From assembly GCA_023420935.1 (NCBI GenBank), contig JAEZUR010000071.1:62001-126000 (forward strand): a stretch of 64,000 nt of DNA. Direction: 5' to 3'. Under the pieces are notes generated by a model. That model made no database searches. It worked only from the letters and a program-made list of their open reading frames with translations, and was not told where the DNA came from. The translations under genes were made by a program, and so were the position numbers. This document shows positions 1 through 9,432 of the stretch, piece after piece. Position 1 is the first letter of the stretch. Each line of letters begins with the position of its first letter. The DNA comes from Bacillota bacterium. Its GTDB lineage: Bacteria > Bacillota > Clostridia > Lachnospirales > Lachnospiraceae.

Positions 1-975
1 ATATTAAATTGCGTTCAAATGGTAGTTAGTTATCTGCATACCTATACAGAATATAGCCTCTCTCCAGGTATGTTGCCTCAAGGGGAAGATTTTGTTGATT
101 ACTTTTTGTTTGAAAATAAAAAAGGCTACTGTACCCATTATGCTTCTTCGGCAGCAGTCTTATTAAGATATTTAGGAATTCCCACAAGATATGTAGAAGG
201 CTATGTGATCTCGGAATATGATTTACAACATGCCAAGGTATCTAAAAAAGATGGAACCTTAACCATGAAATTAAAGGATACCAATGCTCATGCATGGGTG
301 GAAGTTTATCTAAGTAAATTAGGATGGGTTCCCATCGAAGTGACACCAGGATATGGTGGTAATACCCAGATACCACAAGCAATTTTAGAGCAGATTGAGA
401 AAAAAGCACAAAATCCAGTTGGTCAGAATATACCGGGTAATGCGGGTATGCCATATAATAATATGCCAACACCAACTGGGACAACCAGTCAGTTAATAGG
501 AAATCAGGTAAAACATAATCAAGAAGACACAATGAGTGAATATATAATTCGGATGCTTGAAATCATTGGTGTTATTATTTTAGTACTTATTGTAGTAATT
601 CTTGTTGGTTTCATGAAGCAGACTTATTGGCATTTTCAAAGAAAAAAGGTATTACGAAGTTCAGATAATCGTGCAAAAATTCGTTTTATTACTAAATATT
701 TGGACAAACTATTTTTGAAATATGGAATCGTTTACCAGGGTGAACCACAGGACGAATTTGCAAAAAAGGTGGAAGATAAATTTCAATTTCTAAAACAAGA
801 ATCTTTTCATACAATTTTTTCTATTATATTAAAAGCGGGGTTTTCAGAAATTAAAATGGAAGAGAAACATGTTAATTCGGTAGTAGATTTCTTTGACATG
901 TTTTGTATTAATATATATAAAAGTGCGCCGAGGAGAAAACGAGTCGTGTTTAAAATATTTGGTTATTTTTCGTAA
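1..975 (+). CDS. Transglutaminase-domain membrane protein, C-terminal part (5' end outside window)
   Basis: The frame is open to the window edge, so the true start lies upstream; 324 residues are visible. A transglutaminase-like core has the catalytic Cys in GYCTHYASSA (visible residue 44), the His in NAHAWVEVY (97) and a Glu in WVPIEVTPG (113) at the place of the usual third acidic residue. A low-complexity stretch rich in Pro, Gly and Asn follows, then one strong membrane segment (about 181-207) and a cytoplasmic tail of about 115 residues. This is the layout of TgpA-like proteins (DUF3488, transglutaminase, DUF4129), where the core lies outside the membrane. Substrate unknown. Confidence 0.8.
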   Translation: MLNCVQMVVSYLHTYTEYSLSPGMLPQGEDFVDYFLFENKKGYCTHYASSAAVLLRYLGIPTRYVEGYVISEYDLQHAKVSKKDGTLTMKLKDTNAHAWVEVYLSKLGWVPIEVTPGYGGNTQIPQAILEQIEKKAQNPVGQNIPGNAGMPYNNMPTPTGTTSQLIGNQVKHNQEDTMSEYIIRMLEIIGVIILVLIVVILVGFMKQTYWHFQRKKVLRSSDNRAKIRFITKYLDKLFLKYGIVYQGEPQDEFAKKVEDKFQFLKQESFHTIFSIILKAGFSEIKMEEKHVNSVVDFFDMFCINIYKSAPRRKRVVFKIFGYFS

Positions 976-982
976 CAATTAA

Positions 983-1011
983 TTGACAAAATTCATCATC
1001 GACTATAATAT
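983..1011 (+). promoter_or_regulatory. Sigma-A-type promoter of the diguanylate cyclase gene
   Basis: TTGACA (983-988), a 17-nt spacer, then TAATAT (1006-1011), about 35 nt before the start codon. An overlapping TATAAT at 1004-1009 has a 15-nt spacer. Confidence 0.65.
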
Positions 1012-1045
1012 AAGGGTAACATAGTCGAAAAAGGGGGCACAAACT

Positions 1046-1978
1046 ATGGGGTTTGATTTGTCGCTTGTAATAGATGTAATTATGAATAATTCACAAGATA
1101 CCATTTATTTTAAAGACAAAGAATCAAAATTCTTACTAAACAGTAAAGCACATGCAATACAATTTGGTATAGAAGATCCAAAGGATCTAGTCGGCATGAG
1201 TGATTTCGACTTCTTTCCTGAAGAGTTTGCTAGAAATGCTTATCAGGATGAATTAACCATAATGGAGACAGGAATCCCTATTATTGGAAAGGTTGAGAAA
1301 TGGGAAGACGCCGGAGCGAGTGTATGGTTTTCAGCATCTAAGTATCCATTTTATGATCGTGAAGGTAATATAATTGGTACATGGGGTACCTCAAGGGATA
1401 TCACCACACTTAAATTAGCGGAAGAAGAACTTACTTATGTGAATAAGCAATTAGAAAAAGCAAATCTTCAATTAAAAGAGCAGTCCAATGTAGATGGACT
1501 CTCTAGGCTATATAATCATAGGCATTTTTGTGAAACATTGGAAAATACTATATATTATTACCGTAAGTCTAAAGAACGCCAAGAGGACAATACCTTCTGT
1601 GTTATGATGCTGGACATAGATTGCTTTAAGCAGATCAATGATACCTATGGGCATTTGATTGGTGATATCGCAATTAAGCATGTAGCGGAGTTAATCACTT
1701 CTAATACAAGAGATAAGGATATCTGTTTTCGCTGTGGTGGCGATGAGTTCGCTATTATACTTTTAGACACAGGATTAACGAAAGGTAGAATTCTCGCAGA
1801 TCGTATCAGAACGGTAATTGAAGAGAGTCGTTTGATTGCTAAAGATATTGATTTACTAGTTACAGTCAGTATCGGTATTTCGTGCTATGATGATGAAGAA
1901 GATATTAATAGCTTAATACAAAAAGCAGATAGTAAATTATATCTATCCAAGCGTATGGGTAAGAATCAAGTTAATTAA
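1046..1978 (+). CDS. PAS-GGDEF diguanylate cyclase
   Basis: Predicted to make cyclic di-GMP from two GTP, in the cytoplasm. Residues 5-120 form a PAS sensor domain with its C-terminal PAC part (GTWGTSRDIT); a short coiled linker (120-148) leads to a GGDEF domain (about 150-310). The signature GGDEF is intact at 231-235, and an RxxD inhibitory site (R222-D225) sits five residues before it, so product inhibition is likely. There is no membrane segment or signal peptide. The gene has its own promoter and terminator. The PAS ligand cannot be read from sequence. It precedes an H-NOX chemoreceptor gene on the same strand. Confidence 0.9.
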   Translation: MGFDLSLVIDVIMNNSQDTIYFKDKESKFLLNSKAHAIQFGIEDPKDLVGMSDFDFFPEEFARNAYQDELTIMETGIPIIGKVEKWEDAGASVWFSASKYPFYDREGNIIGTWGTSRDITTLKLAEEELTYVNKQLEKANLQLKEQSNVDGLSRLYNHRHFCETLENTIYYYRKSKERQEDNTFCVMMLDIDCFKQINDTYGHLIGDIAIKHVAELITSNTRDKDICFRCGGDEFAIILLDTGLTKGRILADRIRTVIEESRLIAKDIDLLVTVSIGISCYDDEEDINSLIQKADSKLYLSKRMGKNQVN

Positions 1979-1986
1979 GGTAACGA

Positions 1987-2021
1987 AGGAGTTCATATGA
2001 TAAATAGGAACTCCTTTTTTT
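1987..2021 (+). terminator. Intrinsic terminator after the cyclase gene
   Basis: Stem AGGAGTTC (1987-1994) with GAACTCCT (2008-2015), followed by a run of T. Confidence 0.8.
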
Positions 2022-2058
2022 GATTACTCCTTTTTGATTACTCCTTTTTGATTATTCC
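2017..2058 (+). repeat. Three tandem 14-bp units
   Basis: TTTTTGATTACTCC occurs at 2017-2030 and 2031-2044, and with one change at 2045-2058. The first unit overlaps the terminator T-run. Likely replication slippage. Confidence 0.85.
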
Positions 2059-2073
2059 TTTTTGCTTTTGCTG

Positions 2074-2102
2074 TTGTGTTTTAAATCATGTTGATTTATA
2101 AT
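2074..2102 (+). promoter_or_regulatory. Candidate sigma-A promoter of the H-NOX chemoreceptor
   Basis: TTGTGT (2074-2079), 17 nt, TATAAT (2097-2102). It lies about 57 nt before the start codon. Confidence 0.5.
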
Positions 2103-2158
2103 TGTGATAATATCAATATTCATTACTAATATTAAATTTACATAAAGGAGAAGATACT

Positions 2159-3952
2159 ATGAAAGGTACTGTTGTTTCATCATGGGTAGAGTCATGTAGA
2201 AAATTATTTGGAAATCAAGTAGTAAATCAAGCATTGCAAGCAAATGGATTAGAGGCAGAACACATATTTTCACCACTAGAAGATATAGAAGATTCTATAG
2301 CAAAAGGAGTAATTGATAAAGTCGGAAGTTTGGTTGGAAAGAATCACAAAGATATTTGGGCAACCATGGGTGAGGAGAATATTAAAACGTTTAGTAAGAA
2401 TTATCCAGGATTCTTTCGTCATGAGTCAGCATATCAGTTTTTAAAATCAATGAATGACGTACATGTAATCGTTATGAAACGCTTTAAAGGTGCAGTTCCG
2501 CCAATCCTTGATGTTGTTCCAATCTCAAGTAAAGAAGTTCATTTTATCTATCGCTCGAAAAGAGGAATGAGTGACTATCTTGCCGGTCTTATTAAAGGAG
2601 TAGCAGATTATTTTAATGAGAAGATAGAAGTAGAAATAATAAGTCAAAGTGAAGGAGAAACAGTATTAAAACTTGGCTTTGAACAGGAGATCCAATCAAC
2701 GAAAAAATATCGACTGAATCAATTATTATCACTTGGATTCATAAAAAGTGTTTCTGTAAAAGCAGCAATCATAAACACAATTATCCTTACTCCAGCAACA
2801 TTAGCACTTTCAAATGACCTTAAAACTTCGCTTATAGTTGGAGGTTTGACTTTGGTAGTTTCCTATTTCTCATCCAAGGTTTTAAATCGTCCACAAAAAA
2901 TGATTATGAGCCAGCTTGAATTATTAAGTAAACGTAACTTTATTGAATCAGTTCATCTTCGTTCTCGAGATGAATATGAATTACTTATGAATGAAATCAA
3001 TGAGATTAAAAAGAATGTGCAGAAAGATTTCATTGGTTTTAATGCAATCGTTGATGAACTTTATACATTTAATAAATCTGTATCTGACATTTCTCAGACC
3101 ATGCAAGAAACATCCAATGATATTACAGATGTATTAGATGAAGTAGCCGTAGCTGCAACTACACAAGCGGAAGATACAGAAAAGGCAATTAATGTATTAA
3201 ATGATAGTATACATAATGTGACTCGTATTTCTGATGATGGACAGAATAATAAGGGTCAGATTGAAGAAGCAGTGGAACAAATAGAAGATAGTTTCCACAA
3301 TGTAGAGGATACCGCATCAAAAATTACAGCAGTGTTGAATGAATTTAATCAAATAAGAAAGAATAGTAATGAACTACAAGAAAATGCAGATAATATTACT
3401 CAGATAGTCTTAATCGTATCTGCTATTGCTAAGCAAATTAATCTATTGGCATTGAATGCTTCAATTGAGGCAGCTAGAGCTGGTGAAGCTGGAAAAGGGT
3501 TTACTGTGGTTGCAGAAGAAGTAAGAAAACTGTCAGAAGAAACGAACAATGCAGTGGAACAGATTAATGGAAGCTTAACAAGTTTTGTTTCTAGTATTGG
3601 AAATGTGGTAGAGGGAATCGATGTACAATATACCGTACTTGAGACAGAAAATACGAAGCTAACTGGTGCTGTTGAAAGTTCAAGTAAATCGAACAAACGC
3701 CTAAAAGTAGTATCTGATCTGATGATTCAAACCTCTCAAGAATTAAAAGTGGAAGCCGACAATATCTCATCACTATTTGATGGTATTCAAAATCTTGCAG
3801 CAATTGCAGAAGAGAATTCAGCAGCAACAGAAGAAGCAAGTTCCAATGTAGCAATTTATGTTGATCAGATTAATGAGTTAACCGAGCAAATAGCGGTATT
3901 TGATTCTATGATTAAGAATTTCCAGGAAGATTTAAGTAATTATGAAATATAG
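2159..3952 (+). CDS. Methyl-accepting chemotaxis protein with N-terminal H-NOX heme domain
   Basis: A gas-sensing chemoreceptor of 597 residues. Residues 1-185 are an H-NOX (HNOB) domain: MKG start, proximal heme ligand His102 (in NDVHVIV), Pro115, and the heme-propionate motif Y131-x-S133-x-R135. Two close hydrophobic segments (about 198-242) anchor it, so the H-NOX domain is cytoplasmic. The rest is a methyl-accepting signalling domain with the conserved hairpin tip EAARAGEAGKGFTVVAEE near 440. Distal-pocket residues Trp9, Asn74 and Tyr140 match those that stabilise bound oxygen in the Thermoanaerobacter tengcongensis protein. The RBS AAAGGAG (2144-2150) supports the start. asnS begins only 11 nt downstream. 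Confidence 0.93.
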   Translation: MKGTVVSSWVESCRKLFGNQVVNQALQANGLEAEHIFSPLEDIEDSIAKGVIDKVGSLVGKNHKDIWATMGEENIKTFSKNYPGFFRHESAYQFLKSMNDVHVIVMKRFKGAVPPILDVVPISSKEVHFIYRSKRGMSDYLAGLIKGVADYFNEKIEVEIISQSEGETVLKLGFEQEIQSTKKYRLNQLLSLGFIKSVSVKAAIINTIILTPATLALSNDLKTSLIVGGLTLVVSYFSSKVLNRPQKMIMSQLELLSKRNFIESVHLRSRDEYELLMNEINEIKKNVQKDFIGFNAIVDELYTFNKSVSDISQTMQETSNDITDVLDEVAVAATTQAEDTEKAINVLNDSIHNVTRISDDGQNNKGQIEEAVEQIEDSFHNVEDTASKITAVLNEFNQIRKNSNELQENADNITQIVLIVSAIAKQINLLALNASIEAARAGEAGKGFTVVAEEVRKLSEETNNAVEQINGSLTSFVSSIGNVVEGIDVQYTVLETENTKLTGAVESSSKSNKRLKVVSDLMIQTSQELKVEADNISSLFDGIQNLAAIAEENSAATEEASSNVAIYVDQINELTEQIAVFDSMIKNFQEDLSNYEI

Positions 3953-3963
3953 GAGAATTGAGA

Positions 3964-5355
3964 ATGGAACTTACAACCATAAAGGAGTTATATCGTAAAA
4001 AGGAGGAATACACGAACCAGAGCATTACGGTTGGGGGATGGGTTCGAAGTATAAGGGATTCTAAAAATTTTGGATTTATCGTACTTCATGATGGAACCTT
4101 CTTCGAGACCTTGCAGGTAGTGTACGATAACACGCTTCGCAATTTTTCAGAGATTACGAAATTAAATGTAGGCGCTGCCATTATTGTGAATGGAATACTT
4201 GTGGAAACTCCAGGAGCAAAACAACCATTTGAAATTAAAGCGGAAGAAATTGTGATAGAGGGAAGTTCTGCGCCAGAATATCCGCTACAAAAAAAGAGAC
4301 ATTCCTTTGAATATTTAAGAACCATTGCACATTTAAGACCAAGAACGAATACTTTTCAAGCCGTTTTTCGTGTGCGCTCACTCATTGCATTTGCAATTCA
4401 TAAGTTTTTTCAAGAGAGAGACTTTGTTTATGTTCATACTCCAATCATTACAGGAAGTGATTGTGAGGGTGCAGGGGAAATGTTTCGTGTTACAACCATG
4501 GATCTTGTGAACCTGCCAAAAGATGCTGTGGGTAAGATAGACTTTAGTGAAGATTTCTTTGGAAAAGAAACAAGTCTTACTGTAAGTGGACAATTAAATG
4601 GGGAAACGTATGCAATGGCATTTCGAAATATATATACGTTTGGACCTACCTTTCGTGCAGAAAATTCCAATACAACCAGACATGCCGCTGAGTTTTGGAT
4701 GATTGAACCTGAGATTGCCTTTGCTGATCTGAAAGATAATATGATACTTGCAGAAAGTATGATTAAGTATATTATTCGATATGTAATGGATCAAGCACCA
4801 GAAGAAATGGAATTTTTCAATCAATTTGTTGATACTGGTCTAATTGAACGGTTAAATGGAGTTGTAAATTCTGATTTTGCCCATGTTACGTATACGGAGG
4901 CAATCGAACTTTTAGAAAAATATAATGAGGAATTTGATTATAAGGTTCACTGGGGCTGCGATTTACAGACGGAACATGAACGTTATTTAACGGAACAGGT
5001 ATATAAACGTCCAGTATTTGTCACTGATTACCCAAAAGAAATCAAGGCTTTTTATATGAAGTTGAATGATGATAATAAGACGGTTGCCGCTATGGATTGC
5101 TTGGTACCTGGTATTGGTGAAATTATTGGAGGCAGCCAAAGAGAAGACGATTATCAGAGATTAATAGCGCGAATGCAGGAGCTAGATTTGAATCCAGAAG
5201 ATTATGAATTTTACTTGGATCTTCGTAAATATGGATCCACAAGACATGCAGGTTTTGGTCTAGGTTTTGAGCGATGCGTGATGTATTTAACAGGAATGGC
5301 TAATATTAGAGATGTTATCCCGTTCCCACGTACAGTAAACAATTGTGAGTTGTAA
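3964..5355 (+). CDS. asnS: Asparaginyl-tRNA synthetase
   Basis: Charges tRNA-Asn with asparagine; class II enzyme of 463 residues. An OB-fold anticodon-binding domain (about 1-105) precedes the catalytic core with TNTFQAVFRVRS, the AsnRS-typical SDCEGAGEMF, motif 2 (FRAENSNTTRHAAEF) and motif 3 (GLGFERCVMYL). ATG at 3964 is chosen because AGGAG (3951-3955) lies 8 nt upstream; a TTG at 3958 is too close to it. The 11-nt gap to the chemoreceptor gene leaves no room for a T-box leader, so it probably shares that transcript or has a promoter inside it. An intrinsic terminator follows. Confidence 0.97.
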   Translation: MELTTIKELYRKKEEYTNQSITVGGWVRSIRDSKNFGFIVLHDGTFFETLQVVYDNTLRNFSEITKLNVGAAIIVNGILVETPGAKQPFEIKAEEIVIEGSSAPEYPLQKKRHSFEYLRTIAHLRPRTNTFQAVFRVRSLIAFAIHKFFQERDFVYVHTPIITGSDCEGAGEMFRVTTMDLVNLPKDAVGKIDFSEDFFGKETSLTVSGQLNGETYAMAFRNIYTFGPTFRAENSNTTRHAAEFWMIEPEIAFADLKDNMILAESMIKYIIRYVMDQAPEEMEFFNQFVDTGLIERLNGVVNSDFAHVTYTEAIELLEKYNEEFDYKVHWGCDLQTEHERYLTEQVYKRPVFVTDYPKEIKAFYMKLNDDNKTVAAMDCLVPGIGEIIGGSQREDDYQRLIARMQELDLNPEDYEFYLDLRKYGSTRHAGFGLGFERCVMYLTGMANIRDVIPFPRTVNNCEL

Positions 5356-5378
5356 TCTCTTTAATATCTGAGAATGTA

Positions 5379-5421
5379 ACGAGAACGTAGTAATGGTTCA
5401 ACACTACGTTCTCGTTTTTTT
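5379..5421 (+). terminator. Intrinsic terminator of asnS
   Basis: A perfect 13-bp stem (5379-5391 with 5403-5415) around an 11-nt loop, then T7. Confidence 0.92.
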
Positions 5422-5450
5422 GTATAAATTAGCTATCCATGGATACAATA
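5421..5450 (+). promoter_or_regulatory. Possible promoter of the gerA operon
   Basis: TGTATA (5421-5426) and, 17 nt on, TACAATA (5444-5450). gerA operons are usually read by forespore sigma-G; this match is partial and also resembles a weak sigma-A promoter. Confidence 0.3.
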
Positions 5451-5491
5451 GGTATTAAATTTGTAAAGGAAGATAGGAGCTTTTAGTATAA

Positions 5492-7003
5492 ATGAAAAAC
5501 TTACATGATGAAAATAATACCGTACTTGTTCCATTTTCTACTTCGTTACAAGAGAATATAGATATCTATGAAACCCTATTTGAAAATTGCCAGGATGTGA
5601 TTAAGAGAACATTCGAAATTGGCGGAGAAAATCGAGTTCAGATCTATTTATCCTATATTGATAATATGGTATCAAGAGATCTGCTAGAGGAAGACTCTAT
5701 TAAAAATTTGCTTTATAAAATGGATCGTCTACCTGCTACGAACCATTTTGAATATATTAAAGATAAGGGTCTTAGAACAGCAGACCTTAGTGAGATATTC
5801 ACCATGGAAGATGTTGTACAAGCAGTACTTTCTGGTGATACCATTATTATGGTAGATGGTTACGAAAAAGCAATTAAAATTGCCAGCAAAGGATATCCAG
5901 GAAGATCGGTTTCCACATCGGATGCCGAATTATCGGTAAGAGGAGCAAAAGATAGTTTTACTGAGAGTATTGCGGTAAATAAAGTCCTAATTCGTCGAAG
6001 AATTCGAGATACCAAGTTGAAAGTTGAATCCATGAAGGTTGGTATTAGAAGTAAAACTGATATAGCACTATTATATATATCAGATATTGCTGACGAGGAA
6101 CTACTAAGAGATATTAAAAATAAAATACAAACTTTTATTATTGATGGTGTATTAGATAGTGGTATGTTAGAACAACTTACGGAAGACTCGTGGTATTCAC
6201 CCTTTCCTCAATTTCAAGCAACGGAACGTCCCGACAAAGTTGCAGCCTCTATTTTAGAGGGAAGAATTGCAATTATTGTTGATAACTCGCCTTTTGTACT
6301 GTTAATACCAACAACAGTGAATTCTTTCTTCCAAGCGTCTGATGATTATAATAATCGATGGGAGATAGCTACATTTACAAGATGTATACGCTATATCGCG
6401 GCAATCATCGCCATGGGTTTGCCTGGATTTTATATTGCTATTACGAATTTTCAACCAGAAATTATTCCAACTTCTTTAGCTCTGTCGTTTGCTGCAGCAA
6501 GAGAAGGGGTACCTTTCTCGGTAGTGTTTGAAGTAATTCTTATGGAATTAGCATTTGAATTACTAAGAGAAGCAGGAATTAGGCTTCCAGGACCGTTGGG
6601 TAGTACCATAGGAATTGTCGGTGGACTTATCATAGGAGATGCAGCAGTTAGTGCTAATTTAGTTAGTCCTCTCATTGTGATAGTTGTTGCATTAACGGCC
6701 ATATCCTCATTTGCGATACCAAATGAAGCATTTGCATCTGCCTTCCGTTTAACAAGATATGTAATTATATTATTATGCGCTTGGCTTGGGTTATTTGGAT
6801 TTATCTGTGGATTGGTTATTGTGTTAATCCATTTGTCCAGCTTGGAAAGCTTCGGAATTCCATATATGATGCCATTTGCAGCATCTGGTACGGAAGAAAT
6901 GGATCAGACAGGAGACGGTATGTTGCGTATGCCAAGTTTCCGACTTCGCAATCGACCAGTGTTTGCGAAGAAAGGTGAAAGAACAAGATTGAAGAAAAAG
7001 TAG
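5492..7003 (+). CDS. gerAA: Spore germination receptor subunit A (GerAA family)
   Basis: A subunit of the inner-membrane germinant receptor that lets dormant spores respond to nutrients. It has 503 residues: a hydrophilic N-terminal domain (about 1-285) followed by about five membrane segments (roughly 295-445) and a short basic tail, the standard GerA family plan. Typical motifs are LPGFYIAITNFQPEIIP and AREGVPFSVVFE. The next two genes are gerAB and gerAC with tight spacing (8-nt gap, then an 11-nt overlap), so all three form one operon. The germinant cannot be predicted from sequence. Confidence 0.93.
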   Translation: MKNLHDENNTVLVPFSTSLQENIDIYETLFENCQDVIKRTFEIGGENRVQIYLSYIDNMVSRDLLEEDSIKNLLYKMDRLPATNHFEYIKDKGLRTADLSEIFTMEDVVQAVLSGDTIIMVDGYEKAIKIASKGYPGRSVSTSDAELSVRGAKDSFTESIAVNKVLIRRRIRDTKLKVESMKVGIRSKTDIALLYISDIADEELLRDIKNKIQTFIIDGVLDSGMLEQLTEDSWYSPFPQFQATERPDKVAASILEGRIAIIVDNSPFVLLIPTTVNSFFQASDDYNNRWEIATFTRCIRYIAAIIAMGLPGFYIAITNFQPEIIPTSLALSFAAAREGVPFSVVFEVILMELAFELLREAGIRLPGPLGSTIGIVGGLIIGDAAVSANLVSPLIVIVVALTAISSFAIPNEAFASAFRLTRYVIILLCAWLGLFGFICGLVIVLIHLSSLESFGIPYMMPFAASGTEEMDQTGDGMLRMPSFRLRNRPVFAKKGERTRLKKK

Positions 7004-7011
7004 GTGATGGC

Positions 7012-8175
7012 ATGTTTGCTCGTAATGATAAGATTTCAAAAAGACAACAAAAAAGGATGCTAGTACTTGATGTATTTAGCTTATCTTGTCTTATTATTCC
7101 TTATATAGCAGTGAATAGCGCAGGTGCAGGAGGGATTGCGACAGTACTAATCGGGACTGTCCTTGCCATGCTTTATGCAGGTATTTTATACATTTGTGCA
7201 AGGCAATTTATTGATGAGAAGAAGAAAAGAATTAACTTTATGGCATATTCAAAACAGAATGTCGGAAGTTTTTTTGCAGGGGTAATAGGAGTTCTTTATC
7301 TAGTGAAACTATTTTTGTTATTAACATTCTCGGCAAGTCTATTTGCTCAAGTGATAGGCAAGACATTACTCATTGAAACTAGTGTAAATGTAGTAATAGC
7401 AGTTTTACTTCTAGTATCAGCATATGGAGCAATGCATGGAATAGAAAAAAGAGCGAGATTAACAGAAATTCTTTATATATTAGTTATGGTACCATTGATT
7501 TTATATTTAATATTAGGAATCCCCAAAATAGAGTTTACTAATTTAACGACTGGTGCCGTTAATAGTAACTTTCCAAAGACTGGTATCATATGGGGAAGTT
7601 TATTTATCCTACTGACATTCTGTGCTTTGGATGGCATTATCTTTACACATTTTCATGTGAAGTATACGGAGGAAAAGCGATACTTTACTCCGGTATTCGT
7701 TGCACTTACAATACTTGGAGTTGCAGACTTATTAATTTACCTAGTTACAGTAGGTATTCTTGGAGTAGGGGAAGCAGGCAGTAAGTTATGGTCATCTGTT
7801 ACCATTATGCAGATTATTGAGATTCCTGGTGAGTTTGTTAGAAGACAGGATAAAATAATGTTAGCCTTTTGGATGCTTAGTATATTTAATATATTAACAT
7901 ATTGTTTTTTCTATATGGTCCAGATTACGAAAGACTATATAGGGCAATGTTTTATCAAAGATTTTGAGAAATACAGTAAAGCAAATAAGTACATTGTACT
8001 AATATACGGAATTCTCGCATTTGGTTTAGCGTCCACCATGACAGACATTGAGGTTCAATTCATTCAATTTGGTAAATATCTGTTGTGTATCGGTGTACCA
8101 CAATCTATTATAATACCTCTCATATTAATTGGAGTTAGTAAGATTAGAAGGGGGAAAATAGCCGATGAGAAATAA
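7012..8175 (+). CDS. gerAB: Spore germination receptor subunit B (GerAB family permease-like)
   Basis: An integral membrane protein of 387 residues with about ten hydrophobic segments, related to amino-acid permeases of the APC superfamily. In germinant receptors this subunit binds the germinant. The N-terminal KISKRQQKRMLVLDVFSLSC region matches GerAB family style. It lies between gerAA and gerAC; its last 11 nt overlap the gerAC start, suggesting translational coupling. Confidence 0.92.
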   Translation: MFARNDKISKRQQKRMLVLDVFSLSCLIIPYIAVNSAGAGGIATVLIGTVLAMLYAGILYICARQFIDEKKKRINFMAYSKQNVGSFFAGVIGVLYLVKLFLLLTFSASLFAQVIGKTLLIETSVNVVIAVLLLVSAYGAMHGIEKRARLTEILYILVMVPLILYLILGIPKIEFTNLTTGAVNSNFPKTGIIWGSLFILLTFCALDGIIFTHFHVKYTEEKRYFTPVFVALTILGVADLLIYLVTVGILGVGEAGSKLWSSVTIMQIIEIPGEFVRRQDKIMLAFWMLSIFNILTYCFFYMVQITKDYIGQCFIKDFEKYSKANKYIVLIYGILAFGLASTMTDIEVQFIQFGKYLLCIGVPQSIIIPLILIGVSKIRRGKIADEK

Positions 8176-9223
8176 GTTGATTCAGTATTTTTATATACTC
8201 CTTCTTTTTTTTGTAGCTGGAATGTTAACTGGATGCAGTGATATGGTACAGATTGAAGATAGAGATTTTGTGATGGGTCTAGCACTGAGCTACGATAATA
8301 ATGAGTTTACTGCTATTTTGCAGAGACCAGATTTACAAAGCATTACCGGTCAAGGTGTTACTGATGAGCAGGAATTACTAGTTAGCTTTACCGGAGAAAA
8401 CCTATCTAGGATTAAAGAGGCTTACGCCAAACAATCTGAGAAACGACTGGACTTTAGTCACCTAAAAGTGATTATTTTAGATCATAAAATATCAGAGAGC
8501 AAAAAAGGTATGAATGAATTTCTACGCTACGTTGAGGATGAATATGAGATTTCTAGAAATACACTGGTATTTTATACAGCTGATGATGAAGGTATTATTA
8601 ATGGAAAGATTGGAGACGAGTTACAGTCGCTGTATCAAAACAATCCATCCAATGCAGATATAAAAAAAGTAACGGTAGGTGATATGATAAATTGCCTTTA
8701 TCAGCCAGATAAAGTAATCATACTTCCATTGATTAAAATAACGAAAGAAGGTATTTCTCTTGAGGGAGCAGGGATATTTCAGAAAAATCTATATGGTGCA
8801 AGAATGTCAGAAGATGACCTAACCCAGTGGAATATGCTTCAGGGTAAAGGTACCAAACGCTATATTAGCCTACCGGAAGGTCAGGTGTTAAAGGTTAGGC
8901 AGTTAAAAACAAAATATCAATATTCTATGACGGATGGTACTCCATTCATTCAAATCTATATGGAAGGTGAAGCTGAATTAGTGGAGGAGATGGAAGATAC
9001 CAGAAAGGATCTTAAAAATAGTTTAAATAGTTTTCTTAAGAGTAATATGGAACGTCAAATTAATGATATGATTAAAGTAAATCAATTAGATTACTTGAAT
9101 TTCTATCGAAATATGTCATATAGAAATAGGAAAATGTGGACCACATACAAAGGAAAACAAGAAGAATTTCTAAATGAGGTAACGGTATTGCTTGATATGG
9201 ATATTAAAGTAGAACAACATTAA
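8165..9223 (+). CDS. gerAC: Spore germination receptor subunit C lipoprotein (GerAC family)
   Basis: The lipoprotein subunit of the germinant receptor, 352 residues. A hydrophobic signal segment ends in the lipobox LTGC (Cys24), so it should be diacylated and anchored on the outer face of the inner spore membrane. The following sequence, with an RDFVMGLALSYD start and a long C-terminal alpha/beta region, fits GerAC. Last gene of the operon; a terminator-like hairpin lies 140 nt downstream. Confidence 0.92.
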   Translation: MRNKLIQYFYILLLFFVAGMLTGCSDMVQIEDRDFVMGLALSYDNNEFTAILQRPDLQSITGQGVTDEQELLVSFTGENLSRIKEAYAKQSEKRLDFSHLKVIILDHKISESKKGMNEFLRYVEDEYEISRNTLVFYTADDEGIINGKIGDELQSLYQNNPSNADIKKVTVGDMINCLYQPDKVIILPLIKITKEGISLEGAGIFQKNLYGARMSEDDLTQWNMLQGKGTKRYISLPEGQVLKVRQLKTKYQYSMTDGTPFIQIYMEGEAELVEEMEDTRKDLKNSLNSFLKSNMERQINDMIKVNQLDYLNFYRNMSYRNRKMWTTYKGKQEEFLNEVTVLLDMDIKVEQH

Positions 9224-9326
9224 AGGCACGTATTTTATTACAATAGGTAAAAAGGATAAAGTAGTAATTTTATGAAAGGAAAAATGATATTTTCTTAAAA
9301 TAATTAACAAAAATGAAAAAAATAAT

Positions 9327-9355
9327 TTGACAAATTCTTGTCAGCGTATTAGTAT
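9327..9355 (+). promoter_or_regulatory. Candidate promoter upstream of the second chemoreceptor
   Basis: TTGACA (9327-9332), 17 nt, TAGTAT (9350-9355). The expected transcription start falls at the foot of the hairpin at 9363. Confidence 0.5.
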
Positions 9356-9362
9356 GATTTTG

Positions 9363-9403
9363 AAATCGAGGAAGGTTTTTGAAAAACTTCCTCGATTTTT
9401 TTT
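9363..9403 (+). terminator. Intrinsic terminator between gerAC and the second chemoreceptor
   Basis: A 12-bp perfect stem (9363-9374 with 9387-9398) whose descending arm runs into T8. It may end the gerA operon or act as a leader attenuator for the next gene, because a promoter lies just before it. Confidence 0.8.
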
Positions 9404-9432
9404 GTTACTAAAAGACAAAGGAGAGGATTATT

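Noticed and set aside
2017..2058. CRISPR-like tandem repeats
   Set aside because: Units are 14 bp with no spacers; no cas genes in the window.
3940..3964. T-box leader before asnS
   Set aside because: Only 11 nt separate asnS from the preceding stop, and no T-box sequence is present.
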